Shown one piece after another: positions 1 to 12,463 of a DNA stretch of 64,000 nt (positions are counted from its first letter, which is position 1; each line of letters begins with the position of its first letter). Made by a program: the position numbers and the translations under genes. The notes beneath the pieces were generated by a model. The model did no database searches. It was not told the origin of the DNA and saw nothing but the letters and a program-made list of their open reading frames with translations. The stretch is from Theobroma cacao (lineage: Eukaryota > Streptophyta > Magnoliopsida > Malvales > Malvaceae), in assembly GCF_000208745.1 (NCBI RefSeq), contig NC_030851.1, positions 19,102,880-19,166,879 of the forward strand, written 5' to 3'.

Positions 1-1145
1 ATATATATATATATATTATTTTGGTATTAATTAATGAGATTAATTAATTAGACAAAATAAAATTATTTTCTCAAATTAGGTTAAAATTAAAATTAAAATT
101 GAAGATTTTTAAATAGTCATAAAATTCAAAAGAGTGCCAAATGGATGTGATCCTAACAAGCAGTGGAAGCAAGCTAGATTGAAGAGAATTACAAGTTGTA
201 ATTTTATTTTATTTTTTCTAAGATGGACATTAATGTGGCTTATTATATATATATATATATATATATTTATATGTATTTATATGAATGATATTAGATATTA
301 TTTGTATGCTTGAAAACATGTCATCTAGAATTAAGGTGCCAACATCTCTTAAGAAATGCCATGCATACATTATGTATTTTAGTTTAAAAGGAGTTTTATA
401 CTATGAGATACATAATGAATATAGGAAAATAAATCACATCTAGACAAGATGGTAATATGGACTTAGTTATATACTAAAAGCGTTTAGTTGAAAACATAAC
501 CAAGCCCATAATTTGACTTAGGATATTCTAAATATGCATCTAGAAAATCCAGTAAAAAAAAAGGTCAATCAAAACCCTAAGTATAAAATATTGAGTGAGA
601 AAGGATGCTAGTAATCCTAGAGTCAACGGTCTCCATTGTTGGCCCATTGGCATGTGAAACATGTCACTCCCTACAGGCGAACATGAATCTAGATCATGAC
701 GGACTGGGTTTCCGAAAGGATAAATCCTTTTAGGTGGATTATGAAGTGAGACCTCCCATAGAGGCTCACTAAGTAAGGAGCTTAAAAGAATGAAACAATG
801 GTTGTTACACTCAGCATGAATTTACTATTAACCTACCTACAGTAGCTCTGTTAGTAAACTTCGTGGACCAAATGAAAGCACTTCTTAACCATGTTAAGTA
901 TGAAGATACTGGGCAACATAGTTAAGTGGGAGGGTCCCAGTTTACCTAGTAGTAAATTCTCAAGGCCCATAGTCGGTTAATTTATTACAGAAAGGTAAAT
1001 GACCGTTAAACTAATAATATAATTTATAGGGTCTTATATATTGTCATCATTCATACATGCATCATGAAATGTTCAAAGTCTATGAATAACTAGTATGCTT
1101 ACGTAATTTCAAATGTACTTTCAGAAACATATCTGCATCACAAAT
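1..1145. other. Flank or leader upstream of the copia gag; no gene
   Basis: I see no coding region. Simple AT repeats lie at the window edge (1-16) and at about 243-267. The stretch should contain the leader, and perhaps the 5' LTR, of the copia element that begins at 1146. I could not align it convincingly with the 3' LTR at 5129-7107, and I find no tRNA-Met-type primer binding site. The 5' LTR is therefore lost, diverged, or outside the window. Confidence 0.5.
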
Positions 1146-1859
1146 ATGAATCCACTTTCAATTTTGCTAAACAAATGCACTTTAAATGGCGATAACTACT
1201 CTGAATGGCAAAGAAACCTTAATATTGTCCTTAATTATGACAAGATCACATGGGTTCTTTCTGACTATGAGCCTAAAGCACTGACTCCCTAATCAACTCC
1301 ACAAGATATTAAATATCATAAAAAGTGGCATGGTGCAAACGAGTTGGCTAAATGCTATATATTGGCCTCTATGAATAGTATATTGCAAAAGTAGCACAAA
1401 GGCATGGGTAATGTTGTTGACATAATGTTGCACCTACATGAGATGTTTAGTACGAAAACTAGATCTATTAAGGTGAAAGCAATCAATACTTTTAAGAACC
1501 TTAAGCAAAAACCTAGGGAGCCAGTTAAAGATTACATGTTGAAAGTGATCTCTTGTTTCAATGAGGCAGAACTAAATGGTGTTGAGATAGATGCGAAAAC
1601 ATAAATATCAATGATTGTTCATAGCTTGAAGTCGTCATTTTCACAGTTCAAATTAGATTATGAACTACACACTAGGGATTACACCCTAAGTGGGCTAATG
1701 AATGATCTTCAAAATGTGGAGGAGGTTTTTGATTTGAAAAAGAAGCTTGAAGCAAATGCAATTTTCACTTCTAAGCCTAAACCCAAGGGTAAAAAGAAGA
1801 TAGTTGGAAATAAAAAGATTTCTAAGGGCTTAGTGGGAGCAAAAAAAAAAAGCCCATGA
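1146..1859 (+). pseudogene. gag: Ty1/copia gag-like capsid region, broken by stops
   Basis: One reading frame runs from an ATG at 1146 to the stop at 1857-1859. It shows the N-terminal features of plant copia Gag: an early LNGDNYSEW-type motif, then a helical UBN2-like region with KQKPREPVKDYMLKVI at about 1507-1554. In-frame stops occur at about 1290, 1395 and 1602. The lysine-rich end (FTSKPKPKGKKK) leads into the zinc knuckle, which is in the next frame across an A-run at about 1841-1851. Gag would form the virus-like particle that packages element RNA in the cytoplasm. Here it cannot be translated whole. Family assignment is firm from context; the exact start is the first plausible ATG. 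Confidence 0.8.
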
Positions 1860-3346
1860 AGAAAAAGACTGCTTCAAAAGACAACACCAAAGGAAAATGT
1901 TTCCATTGTGGTGTGAAAGGACATTGGAAGCGAAATTGCAAGGTCTACCTTGAAGAAATTCAAAAGCATAAACAAGGTATGGGTTTTCTAAATATGTTAG
2001 AAGCCTGTTTAGTGGTTGATTCTACAGATACTTGGATAGTAGATTCTGGAGCCACTAACCATGTTTGTAATTCTTTACAGGGGTTTCAACAAAGGAGAAA
2101 ACTAAGTAAAGGGCAGTTTCAGATAAGGATGGCAAATGGCACCTTCGTTTCAGCATTAATAGTGGGAGCCATTATTCTTCAATTTCCTTATGGTCGTAGC
2201 TTAGTTTTGGAAATTGTTTATTACATTTCAAAGACTTATAGAAATTTGATTTTTGGCTTTTGTCTAATAAAGTCTGGATATTCAGTTTATTTTAGTGAGA
2301 CATTCACTATTTATTTGAATAAGGATTTTATTTGTTCTAGAATTGTAAGATATAATCTTTATTTCCTTGAGCCTATGACTTATTCGACAAATGCTATAGA
2401 AGCAATACGATTTGAAACTAAAAGAGTCAAAGAATCTAGTATAAACCAAAATTATCTTTGGCATTTGCGTTTAGGTCATATAAATCAAAATAGACTCAAT
2501 AAGCTTATAAAGGATGGTACTCTACTAGACATGGTTGAGTGTCCTTTGCCAGTATGTGAGTCTTGTATTGAAGCTAAAATGACTACAGGGACTTTCAAGG
2601 CGAAAGGTAATAGAATGCCAAACGTTCTAGACTTGGTGCACACAGATGTATGTGGACCAATGAACGTAGAAGCTAGAGGAGATTATGAATATTTCATAAC
2701 TTTTATTGATGATTACTCGAGACATGGCTTTGTGAATTTAATGCACAGAAAAAGTGAATCCTTTGAAAAGTTTAAAGAATTCAAAGCCAAAGTTGAAAAG
2801 CAACTAGGCAAGCTATTGAAACAACTTCGATCAGATCAGCAAGGTGAGCATTTATCAGACGAATTTCAACAATATCTCCCTGACAATGGGATAATTTCCA
2901 ATTTGTTAGCGTCAAGAACACCTCAACATAATGGTGTAGCTAAAAGAAGAAATAGGACTCTTTTAAAAATGGTTAGATCAATGATGTCCTATGCTAACCT
3001 TCCAATCTCATTTTGGGGATATTGTATGCAAACTGCTCAGTACTTGCTTAATTTTGCTCCATCTAAGGCTGTGCCTAAGACACCAAGGGAGCTGTGGACA
3101 GGGCATAAATCATCTCTACATCATCTGTGAACTTGGGGGTGTCCTGCACATGTTTTAAAGCCTAAGTCCATAAAGATGGAGCCAAAGACTGAGGTGTGCT
3201 TGTTTGTAGGATATCCAAACAAAACAAAAGGTTATTACTTCTATAGTCCTCAAGATACGAAAGTTTTAGTTAGTATGAATGCCACTTTCTTAGAGGAAGA
3301 GTTTATGAGAAATCATAAACCTAGAAGTTAAATTATCTTAGAAGAA
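1856..3346 (+). pseudogene. pol: Ty1/copia zinc knuckle, protease and integrase
   Basis: An open stretch of 424 codons (1856-3130) begins with a CCHC zinc knuckle (CFHCGVKGHWKRNC, residues 15-28). The aspartic protease motif WIVDSGATNH follows at about residues 60-69. The integrase zinc-binding region (HLRLGH and then VCESC) is at about 205-240. The integrase core has LVHTDVCGP and FIDDYSR, supplying two of the catalytic acidic residues, and RSDQQGEHLS, supplying the third. The usual GGE is QGE here. A TGA at about 3128, probably a decayed arginine CGA, stops the frame. The same frame continues to about 3330, where another stop follows. Integrase upstream of RT is the Ty1/copia order. The element is dead. 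Confidence 0.9.
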
Positions 3347-4723
3347 TTGTCTGATCCTTCAGATTTAAGAGTTAATTCTGAAAATGTCATAACACAATCT
3401 GATTCAAGGGTTGAAACAGAAACACAACTTGAACATCAAATAGTGGTGCCACGACGTACTGGGAGGGTTGTGAGACAATTAGAAAGATACATGGGTCTGG
3501 GAAAAAACATGATTGCACTCTCAGACGAACATGAATATGATCCTATTACATATAAGGAAGCTATTAACAATGTTGATGCTGAAGAATGGCATAAGGCGAT
3601 GAAATCTGAGTTAGACTCTATGGATTCTAATAAAGTTTGGACTCTAGTAGATCCACCTGAAGGGATAAAACCTATAGGGTGTAAATGGATTTACAAGAGA
3701 AAAAGAGGAAGTGATGGAAAGGTAGAGACCTTCAAGGCTAGACTAGTGGCCAAGGGTTTTACCCAAAAAGAAGGGATTGACTATGAGGAAACCTTCTCAC
3801 CAGTTGCTATGCTTAAATCCATCAGAATCCTCCTATCCATAGCCACACATCTTAATTATGAGATATGGCAAATGGATGTCAAGATTGCATTTTTAAATGG
3901 AGATCTCGAAAAACGCATTTATATGGCTCAATCAGAAAGTTTCATTAAAAAGGACCACGAGCATAAGGTTTGTGAATTGCATAGGTCTATCTATGGACTG
4001 AAGCAAGCATCTAGGTCTTGGAACATAAGATTTGATACTGCTATCAAATCATACAGTTTTCAGTAAAATGTTGACGAACCCTGTGTCTATAAAAGGATAC
4101 AGGATAAAAATGTTGTTTTTTTAGTCCTTTATGTTGATGACATTCTACTCATTAGGAATGATATAGGAATGTTATCAACAGTTAAAGGTTGGCTGAACCA
4201 ACAATTCAATATGAAGGATTTAGGGGAAGCTAGCTATGTTCTAGGGATCAAACTTATAAGAGATAGTAAGAACAAGCAGATAGCATTATCTCAAGCATCC
4301 TACATAGACAAGATTTTGGCCAAGTTTGCTATGCAAGATTCCAATAAGGGTTTTATGCCCTCTAGACATGGAGTCAAACTTTCTAAGAAGATGTCACCTA
4401 AAACTCTAGAGGAAGTTGAAAACATGAGACGGATTCCATATGCATCTACCGTTGGAAGTCTCATGTATGCTATCCTATACACTAGGCCAGATATTTGCTA
4501 TGCAATTGGATTGGTTAGCAGATTTCAGTCAAACCTAGGTGTGGAGCACTGGACTGCAGTCAAGTGCATTTTTAAATATCTTCATAGAACGAAGAATTAT
4601 ATGCTTGTATATTCTAAAAGTGACCTTATAGTGACAGGGTACACTGATTCAGATTTCCAGTCTGATTTGATTCTAAAAAATCAATTTCAGGATCTGTTTT
4701 CACCATTGAAGGAGGAGCCATAG
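3347..4723 (+). pseudogene. pol: Ty1/copia reverse transcriptase and start of RNase H
   Basis: This continues in the same frame as the integrase. Recognisable RT blocks are KARLVAKGFTQKEGIDYEET at about 3735-3794, the IWQMDVKIAFLNGDL block at about 3862-3906, and YGLKQASRSW near 3991-4020. The catalytic YVDD motif is at about 4132-4143. A TAA at 4064-4066 interrupts the frame just before the YVDD block, and the frame reopens to 4723. The RNase H TDSDF motif lies near 4640. After it a one-base shift at about 4665 moves the rest of RNase H into another frame. RT would copy the element RNA into cDNA inside particles. Family is certain; I leave the lineage within copia open. Confidence 0.9.
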
Positions 4724-5114
4724 TTTGGAAGAGTGTAAAGCAATCTTGTATTGTAGACTCTACTATGGAGGCAAAGTATGTTGTAGCTTGTGAACCAGCA
4801 AAGGAAGCTGTATGGCTCCGTAAGTTCCTTATGGACCTTGAAGTAATTCTAGATGCGGACAAGCCTATTACAGTCTATTGTGATAACAATGGAGCAGTGG
4901 CTAACTCAAAAGAATTACAGAATCATAAAGTAGCAAAACATATTGAAAGGAAGTATCATCTCATTCGAGAGATCATACAACTTGGCGAAGAAATTGTGAA
5001 GAAAATTCCAACAGAGCAAAACCTCGTCAATCCATTCACAAAGACTCTAACACAAAGATTTTCGATGGTCACTTAGAAGGTCTTGGAATGAGGGATTTGT
5101 CATACTTGCTTTAG
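4663..5114 (+). pseudogene. pol: Ty1/copia RNase H C-terminal part
   Basis: Frame-shifted relative to the RT. It carries the RNase H block MEAKYVVACEPAKEAVWLRK (from 4765), the VYCDNNGAVANS motif at about 4874-4909, and a histidine-containing KHIERKYHLIREI block. A second small frameshift near 5060 separates this from the last residues. The final codons read into a TAG at 5112-5114, immediately next to the polypurine tract. RNase H would remove the RNA strand during cDNA synthesis. Confidence 0.85.
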
Positions 5115-5128
5115 GGCAAGTGGGAGAT
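5114..5128 (+). other. Polypurine tract of the copia element
   Basis: Purine-rich GGGCAAGTGGGAGAT lies between the pol stop and the LTR start TGTTAGGA. It has the position and form of the plus-strand primer of plant copia elements. Confidence 0.8.
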
Positions 5129-7107
5129 TGTTAGGAATTTTGAGAATATGGTGCCCTAGAGAGCAAGTATATTCTCATGCTTAAATTCATTAAATTTATT
5201 TGTAATGAAAGTATATTTTGATAATAAGACGAAGAGTTTATTTTAGTAAGCATTCATCATCTAGTTATTAAGGTACCAAGATTCTATTGAGATATTAAAA
5301 TACATTTGTATAAAGAGTCATATATAGGAGACATGTATTTTAATTGAATCTAAAAAATTGTTCACAACCATATAATAAAGCTAGTCACTTTATTTTATTA
5401 AGGCTGTAGTGTCCAGATTACTTCCAACGAAACGAATGTGATTCATTTCAAGGGAATGAAGAGTCTCAAATCATTGAAATGCTTGACTTCCAGTAATGAC
5501 ACTATAACATGAACTGGAATCATGTGAGAATCAACTTTAAGTTTTACCGTTACCTAAATCTTGATCTCACACTTATGCATTTGCTTATAGTAGAACCGAA
5601 ATCCTGATGGATAGTGGACTCGTGTTTATTCTCCTTATGCTATTTGATTTACCATGAGCATGATCATCATAAAGTGTTGATCTAGACTCCATATTTTGGG
5701 ATTATAATCGAGATGAACATTTGGGAACATATATCCAGATAATGGAGTTCATAGCATTAACATCACTTCTAGTGATTTCAAGAAGATTGGTGATTAATCT
5801 AGGCCCAATGGATTGATGAATTAGCTACTCATCACATCTGGATACTCAAAAGATTAGATCTAGAGTACTGAATCACTAATTAGATGAAATTTAAGACTAG
5901 GGGACAAAATTGACATAAAGGGTAAAACAGTAATTTCAACTTCTGTTGTTGGATGGTTATGAGGGTTCACAATTTAACGTTTGCAATTGGACAACTAACA
6001 ATTAATATCAAGTATTGAATTGTTTCTTGTAATTATAGTTAATCCAAGAGTGCAACCATGAATCTATGGTGGAGTGATTTCATGGTTAATAAGCTTGAAT
6101 TATTTTTAATGAGATTAAAAATAATTCTAAGTTTATTGGAGCTTGGAATATCTATGTCCAAATAGATTCCCCACTTAGCTTCGTAGAATTCAACTTGTTT
6201 AAGTTGAAATGCATGTTTTAATTTGTTTAATTAAATTGTGTACAAAAGTGGCAGCTTTAACATATTTGTCTCAATTTAGACAAGATAAGATTTTTTGTCT
6301 TAATTACAGACAAGAGTTGTCTTAAATTAAGATAATTTTAGGAGGATTCTTGTAAAATGAATATAGACATCCATGTTGATAAAAGGAGACTCCATGTTTG
6401 ACTAGTACTCTTTTATTTATTATTAATTCTTTTTAAATAAAGATGGATAATAATAACAAAAGAGTTATTATTCAATAAGGAGTTTTATTTTATCAAGAAC
6501 TCTAAATGATAATTAAAGATTTAAATTATCTATTCTTTAATTTTTATTTTGATAATAATGGAGCATGTTTGATGCTTTCATAACTCTGAATGGATGGTCA
6601 AGATTGATTCAAAGGTGTTTCATTTTGATTAAACCTTTGAAGCAAGAGTTTTAATAAAAATGAGAAGAGATTGGAAGAAAATGGGAGAACATATTTTTTC
6701 TTAAAAAAAAAAAGTTTTAGCCAAATCTTCTCTTTTCCTCCTCCAAGCTTTTCCAAAGAAAAGAGAATAAAATCGGTTGTCATCTTATAGCCTTTCATTC
6801 CACACCTTGTCCACTCAAGGTTCAAGTTGAAAGTATTCTTGAAGAATAAGTGGTAAACTTATTTGGTTGAGAAATCATTCATTGGTGTAGTGGTGTCCGA
6901 AAATAAGAATCTCAAAATAAATGTATGGTTTTTCTTACTTAATAGATTCTTATTTTATTTTTTGATGTGATTATATTGCTTGCAATAATAATAATGTGTG
7001 TTTCCGCTTGTGTAATTGGATTACTTGCTTCCTTTATAAAAAGAAATTTTTTTTTGAAATCCACACTTTACACAATCACATTAATTCACTAAAATCCTAC
7101 TCCAACA
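5129..7107 (+). mobile_element. 3' LTR of the copia element (about 1.98 kb)
   Basis: The start is well fixed: TGTTAGGA follows the polypurine tract directly. The end is inferred at CTCCAACA (7107), which mirrors the start as a short inverted repeat with TG...CA termini. A GTGTTTCCGCTTGTG-like segment near 6998 resembles the ends of other plant copia LTRs. The LTR contains no ORF I accept. DNA just after 7107 is family R sequence that lacks its LTR end, which suggests the copia element inserted into an R LTR. Confidence 0.6.
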
Positions 7108-8502
7108 GTTTGTCCTCTTTTTTTCTTTACTTTTCATTAGAGAATCACAAGAGAAGTCGCTCTCAATTTCTCTCAAAGGTGGTGGCACTCAAAGAAAGCT
7201 ATTAGTTTTTCTCTAAAACTAACACACTTATCAAAAAGAGTGGTTATCATGTCACTTTTTTATCTAAGTTTTTAGACTTATTAAAATTACAAAATAAGCC
7301 CTTCAACATTATAACTTTTATAATATGTTACCAGTACCTAATTAAACTATTTTAATGGTTCCTAGTAGCAAAAACCAAGTATATGATTTAAGTCTAACTT
7401 AAATCATCACACTCTCAATTTAATCCATATTGCAACCTTTTGTGTGTGACCCATTAGGTTCCTAACATGTACGTAATGGAATTGAATTATAATTTTATTA
7501 ATTAATTCATTTAAATGAATCCTATTCAATTTAAATTAACTAATTAACTCCATAGACCAATATTGGGATCTAGCAATACATCATGGCCACCCAATTGTTA
7601 GGAGAGTCAAAGGATTCTTTAACAACCTTTCAGTGGAAAGTCTTATAGTGTAATTCATCCTTTCATCATATATCTCAAAGATGATAAGAGCTTGGCGCAA
7701 TATTTACTTTTATTAGCCTTTATATTTGTTCGTGCAATTAAATCATTAGCTTTATAGAGACTTATGAAACACATTTCATGATCTCCTAATCACCTAGGCC
7801 AAGGATTTGATTAAGCTAATATCAATCAAGAACTAATGAGATATTTACCCTTAAATCACTTGGGGTGATGATTCCTAGTGTCACCACTCATTTGCCTTCA
7901 TATGCTTCATATTATACCCAAAAACATCCTGTTTTGGCATCCTTGGTAAGGCAATTATAGGGATGAAATCAAAGCAAAATACTCCATATATAAGACAACC
8001 TAATGTCTCAAGTTAAAAAGTAGTTACACAACTGACATATGAGAAGCATTGCATAGACAGTAGAGTGAAATACCAAATGCACTTATCATGCAGGTTCATG
8101 TTCAGTGAACTTGTTCTTCTATGGCAATCACCCACATGCTAGTTCCAAGTATCTCTATACTTCAACCTATGAGAGCGGTTGCTTACTTCACTAGTAAGGA
8201 GCATAGCATGATTGCTTTGAGCATTATTAATGGTTCATCTCAATAATACAATGATCAAGAACTTTTAGGAATAATGTTTTGATGCATAAAGATATCATAA
8301 TTGTATCTTAATAGAATTCCTTTGCAAGGCATATCTAGTACCATGGGCTTTATCTACATAAGTCTAAATAATAATTAAATCACAAACTTATGGATAAAGA
8401 ACTACCTTAACGTTATTATGAATAACAAAATGTCATACATGACTATATCAAAAATGTAATTCCCATACAATTACAGATTGGCTTGTAGGGCTCATACTAA
8501 CA
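7108..8502 (-). mobile_element. R-family LTR, minus strand, 5'-terminus intact
   Basis: The sequence matches, in reverse, the R solo LTR at 50122-51864. Shared landmarks are TAGCAATACATCATG, GTGTGTGACCCATTAGG and the GTTCAGTGAACTTG region. Read on the minus strand it starts TGTTAGTATGAGCCC at 8502. The opposite end is cut off at the copia 3' LTR (7107/7108). It contains no coding sequence. Confidence 0.75.
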
Positions 8503-9329
8503 ATAATCCTTCATAGCACATCTATTATGTGGAATTCATTAGCACATAAGCATAAGAATTTAGCATGCTCCAAGCATTTCATACACATCTCTTAGAAGTG
8601 GTGGTTTTAGTATAAAACACTTGAAAGGACTTATCTCCCTTGTTGAAAACTTATACATAGTAGAATATTTACATATACATAGTAGCTTTGAAAACCATTT
8701 CAAAACAATTTATCATCCATAAACACATCCTCCCTTAGCAAAACATTTATGTGAAATCATACTCATCAAATTATGCTTCAACTTTACAAACCATAATAGT
8801 TTGAAAATGATGTACCCACTCACCTTAATAAGAAGCATATTCTTTTCTTAAGCTTTAAGTCACCAAAATCTTGCTTGTCAACAATCTCAACCTCTAACAA
8901 TCACATAAAAATGCAAATCCTAACATAAGTTCATAGTTTTTAGTAAAAACCCATTTTTGAAACTAGGAGATATATTGGAAAATCCTTCCTTTATGTTATA
9001 ATAAATTTCCATACTTCAAGTCCAATCCATAAATGAACAACCTTAATTTTCCTTACCTTCAAAATCTCTTTGAAAAGGAAAAACCCCAAAATCTATAGCT
9101 CAAAAATGATTTTAAAAGAGCTGAAATTAACAAATCCTAGTGTTAGGTCAATCCATGAGATTTAAGCTCAAAAATTGCCAAATCTTGTGTTAGAGTTGAG
9201 TTGGAAGGTTTAATCATTGCTCAATGGGGTCTTGGGAGGTTGGGAGAGGGTTTGGATGGTGTTGGGGATGAATTGGAGGCTGGAAAAGTGTAAAATGAAT
9301 TTTAAGGCTTGAGTTGGGTTTTATATTTT
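8503..9329 (-). mobile_element. Fragment of a K/G-like LTR, minus strand
   Basis: No gene. Read in reverse it carries GGTAAG (9052-9057) and further downstream an AAGGTGAGTGGGTA-like segment (near 8818-8831), resembling the GGTAAG and AAGGTGAGTGAACTTGC segments of the K LTR (36607 and about 37297). It is bounded by R pieces on both sides. Assignment rests on these short landmarks only. Confidence 0.4.
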
Positions 9330-9744
9330 TGTTGGAATTAACTTTGCAGCCAATTGAGATTGGTCAAGGCTTGGTTCTAATCATGCAAGAATGTTATTCA
9401 CATTGAATGATTAGAGATTTTCCTTCATCGATAGGGCATCAAATATAATGGGTAATAAGTCTAATTGGATGAAGTCCATGAGATTAATATGCCTTGCAAG
9501 AGAATTGCAATGGGTTGCAATTATGAGATCCCTATGCATCAAACCATAATTTCTAAATGTTCCCAATTGATGTATCATTGAGACTAGAAATCAATGATGC
9601 CTAGAGAGTGGTAAAGTCCATGTTCCTTACTTGAGAAGTAAGCAACCGATCTTATAGATTGAAGAATACAAATATTTGGAACTAGCATGTGGGTGCTTGC
9701 CATGGGAGAGCAAGTTCACTGAACATGACCCGACCTAAGAAGTG
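9330..9744 (+). mobile_element. R-family LTR fragment, plus strand
   Basis: It starts TGTTGGAATTAACTTTGCAG and follows the R LTR 5' region, including the GAATGATTAGAG and CTAATTGGATGAAGTCCATG landmarks. It runs to AGAAGTG at 9744, where a minus-strand R end (TGCTAGGATTC) takes over. It is therefore a plus-strand R LTR broken by another R copy. Confidence 0.65.
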
Positions 9745-10004
9745 TGCTAGGATTCGACCTCATGCTCAAACATAAAAATAATCAAGAAATTGAAAAATAT
9801 AACACAGCGAAAAAATAAACTAATATTTAATCAAAAAACAATTAAATCTTACAGGATCAATGTTTGTGTTTATCATGTAACTTTCAAATTAATTATGAAC
9901 TCTCATAAGTTTAAGAGTTACATACCTTGCTCTAGATATTGTAATCAAGAGCCAATTAAATCAAAATCTTTGCTTCTTTACTTGGAGATTTGTTCTTAAA
10001 TCTT
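9745..10004 (-). mobile_element. R-family LTR 3' end, minus strand, truncated
   Basis: Begins at the R terminus TGCTAGGATTCGACCTCATG and continues through the ACATACCTTGCTCTAGATA landmark, seen in reverse near 51670. It is lost at about 10004, where H-family sequence begins. The boundary is approximate. Confidence 0.6.
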
Positions 10005-10352
10005 TACTAAGTACTAAAATTTTTGACAAATTAATCTTATTTAACTAACTAAAATTTTCAAAAAAATTAATTAAAACAAGCACCAAATTAATTAAAATTA
10101 CTTGGAATAGGCAATAAACAAAAACTTAGGATTATGGATTCATTCAACATTTCATCTGATACCAACTTCTCTTATTATTTACATTCATGGGTGATTTTAC
10201 TAACCTAGAATCCAAAGCTATGTATAAGTCTCCGTCGAGATGCTTGCACAAATGCTTAACTTAATTATGTCACTATATTTCTATAGGAATCAATTAAATA
10301 AAGTTCATTAAGCAAGTGTCCTAATGTGGCTATGTATGGGAATTGGCGTATG
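10005..10352 (+). mobile_element. H-family element, left part
   Basis: Weakly but collinearly similar to 53680-54010 of the second H copy (CTAAT/GTACTAAAAT, CTTCATCTGAATA-like, and GTCTTTGTCGAG-like segments). It is interrupted at 10353 by the G LTR and resumes at 15782. No protein is encoded. The class is unassigned. Confidence 0.5.
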
Positions 10353-10742
10353 TGTAAGACCTTGACCTTTATAGGCTTGTAACTAGGCATAGACACAATA
10401 ACACAAGCTAGGGGTAGTTTCGTTAATTCCTTAATAAGCCCCTAAAAGTAAGTTTTAAACAATATTAAGGCCTAAGTAGGCCTAAGGCATAAATGAATGA
10501 TGAAAAATGGGTAAAATAACGAAGGAAATAAAAATGATGATGATTTCCACGATAGAGGCAAAATGGTCATTTTTCACCTCGAGTCAAAATTTATAAGTTT
10601 TCGCGAACCCGAGCATTTTTAGACAATTATGGACTTTGTTTCAGTTTCAAAAGAGTAAAAAGATTGCATAAAGGATTGGAGGAGAACAAGTTAACTTGTT
10701 GAGGGCATTTTGGTAATTTAAGTGGAGTGGATAAGCTTGAGT

Positions 10743-10750
10743 TATAAATA
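10743..10750 (+). promoter_or_regulatory. TATA box of the G LTR
   Basis: TATAAATA lies about 390 bp from the LTR start, followed by a pyrimidine-rich leader. The same element occurs at the equivalent place in the second G LTR. Confidence 0.6.
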
Positions 10751-11545
10751 TCATCTTCCAGCAGCTTCTTCTCCCATTTTCCAGCAGCTTCTTCTTCTTC
10801 TTCCTTCTTCTCTTTCACGTTGCTTTCATCCTCCATGGAAGCTTGATATGAAACCTCCATAACTTCTCTCAAAATAGCTCCAATTTTCAAGCTTTTGTGC
10901 ACTTTCTCATAGAACCCTTGTGCTCTTTCACTTTCTCACTTTAAAACCGTTGAAAAGTCTTACTTCCATACTTTCTCTCACTACATAGATGTTTTAGAGA
11001 GAGAAAAAGAGGGAGGTTCAATAAGAGCTTGAAAGTTTTTGGAAAGAATTTCAATTTCAAAGCTACCAAGGTTAATAGTAAATTAGAGTTGAATTTTTAG
11101 TGTTGAGAAAGGCTAGAGATTAGACTTGTGAATATTTTGTAGTTGATGTTATTCATTCATTTTAGAGTGATTAGAATAGTGAAAATAAATAGCCAATTAG
11201 ATGGCAATTGGAAGCTAGTTAAGAGATAGTTTTTAGAGTTTATAAGTATTGGAATTGATTTAATTGTGATGCTAATTGGATGATTAGGTTCCAACGAAGC
11301 CCCACCGTCCCATTTGGACCATTAGGGAAGTTAGAGTCAGCTAAAGGTTCAACAAAATACTGGTGAGTGAACTTCCATTTCAAAATTATTTTGGGAATGT
11401 GAATGTATTTGCACAAAACCTTTGAATGATTTTATCCAACTTTTCTTAAAAACGGGTGCCCTTGGGAATAAGCCCTTGATAGATTGTCTCTATGTTGTGA
11501 CTTGTGGCTGTTATGGATTCATGCACTATTACATTGTGTTGGTAT

Positions 11546-11547
<2 letters not shown>

Positions 11548-11593
<46 letters not shown>

Positions 11594-11745
11594 NCCGTGC
11601 GTGTGCACAATGTGGGGGGGATGCACATGCCAGTGATGATGGTGGTGAGGGAGTTGGATGATGAAAGTGCCCGTGTACACGATGAGGGGGGATGCACACG
11701 ATGGCACTAGTTGTGCACGATGTGGGGGGATGCACATGAGCTAGG
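11548..11745 (+). repeat. (AT)n run and hairpin minisatellite in the G LTR
   Basis: About 46 bases of alternating AT end at a single N (11594). Three related units follow, each with a TGTGCA-type arm, a G-rich loop such as GATGTGGGGGG, and a TGCACA arm. They resemble the K-family minisatellite at 37591. Confidence 0.75.
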
Positions 11746-11954
11746 TGAGACGATGGTGGCATTGGTGTTTATCTATGTATATATGTGTATATATGTTTAT
11801 GAAATAAAAGCTCATGAATATGGTTTATGATTGTGATGCATGTGAAAATTTGGCATGTTGAATTTTGAGAATTTTTTAGTGTTTCATGTTGATTTTGTCA
11901 TTTCAGCAGGATGGCCTTTTTCTTGAGAGAATGGAAAGTTTTCTTTGGTGCCCT

Positions 11955-12170
11955 ATTTCTCGCTGCAACGAGAAACTTTATGTCCGGTATGCTATCTTGC
12001 TAATCCTTGCCATATTTTTCCATTTCATCTACACCATAGTTGATCATGGACTCCCAACATTTAGGGGTTTATTTAATTAAGTTTGAAATGAGAAATTTTA
12101 GAGAGAAACCCTCGTCCAGCTAATAACTTGAGCCAAATTTCGTTGTAGCGAACGTTGCAGCGAGAATGCC
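11955..12170 (+). repeat. CTCGCTGCAGCGAG-type palindrome copies in the G LTR
   Basis: At least three imperfect copies: TTTCTCGCTGCAACGAGAAA near 11957, and two around 12138-12162 (TTTCGTTGTAGCGAA and CGTTGCAGCGAGAA). A denser cluster occupies the same place in the second G LTR (56055-56450). Confidence 0.7.
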
Positions 12171-12463
12171 TTTCCACTGCATCAAGGACCCTTCGTTTCA
12201 TATGACTAGATTGTATATCACTGAAGCTTTCATTCTTCAAATTCTTTGTTATGTATGGAATCATTATTATCAATTGATTAATCATTTAAGGGTTTAACGA
12301 GGGGTTTTAATAAGTATGAAACTAAATTGCATTGTTTTGAAAATAAATGCATCATCATTTCTTTGAACTTTCTTTCTCGTTTGTTTGTTCCCTTCTTATG
12401 TTCACTCACTGAGTTTGTACTCACCATTTTCAACTTCATGTTTTCAGATCAGAAGGTAGTCGG

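Noticed and set aside
5129..7107. Searching 1-1145 for the matching 5' LTR
   Set aside because: Only a weak local resemblance (TCATCTAG...TTAAGGTRCCAA) was seen; not enough to annotate a 5' LTR.
11446..11762. Overlapping ORFs on both strands across the AT tract and minisatellite
   Set aside because: They exist only because alternating AT encodes IYIY in every frame and the minisatellite lacks stops; no protein signature.
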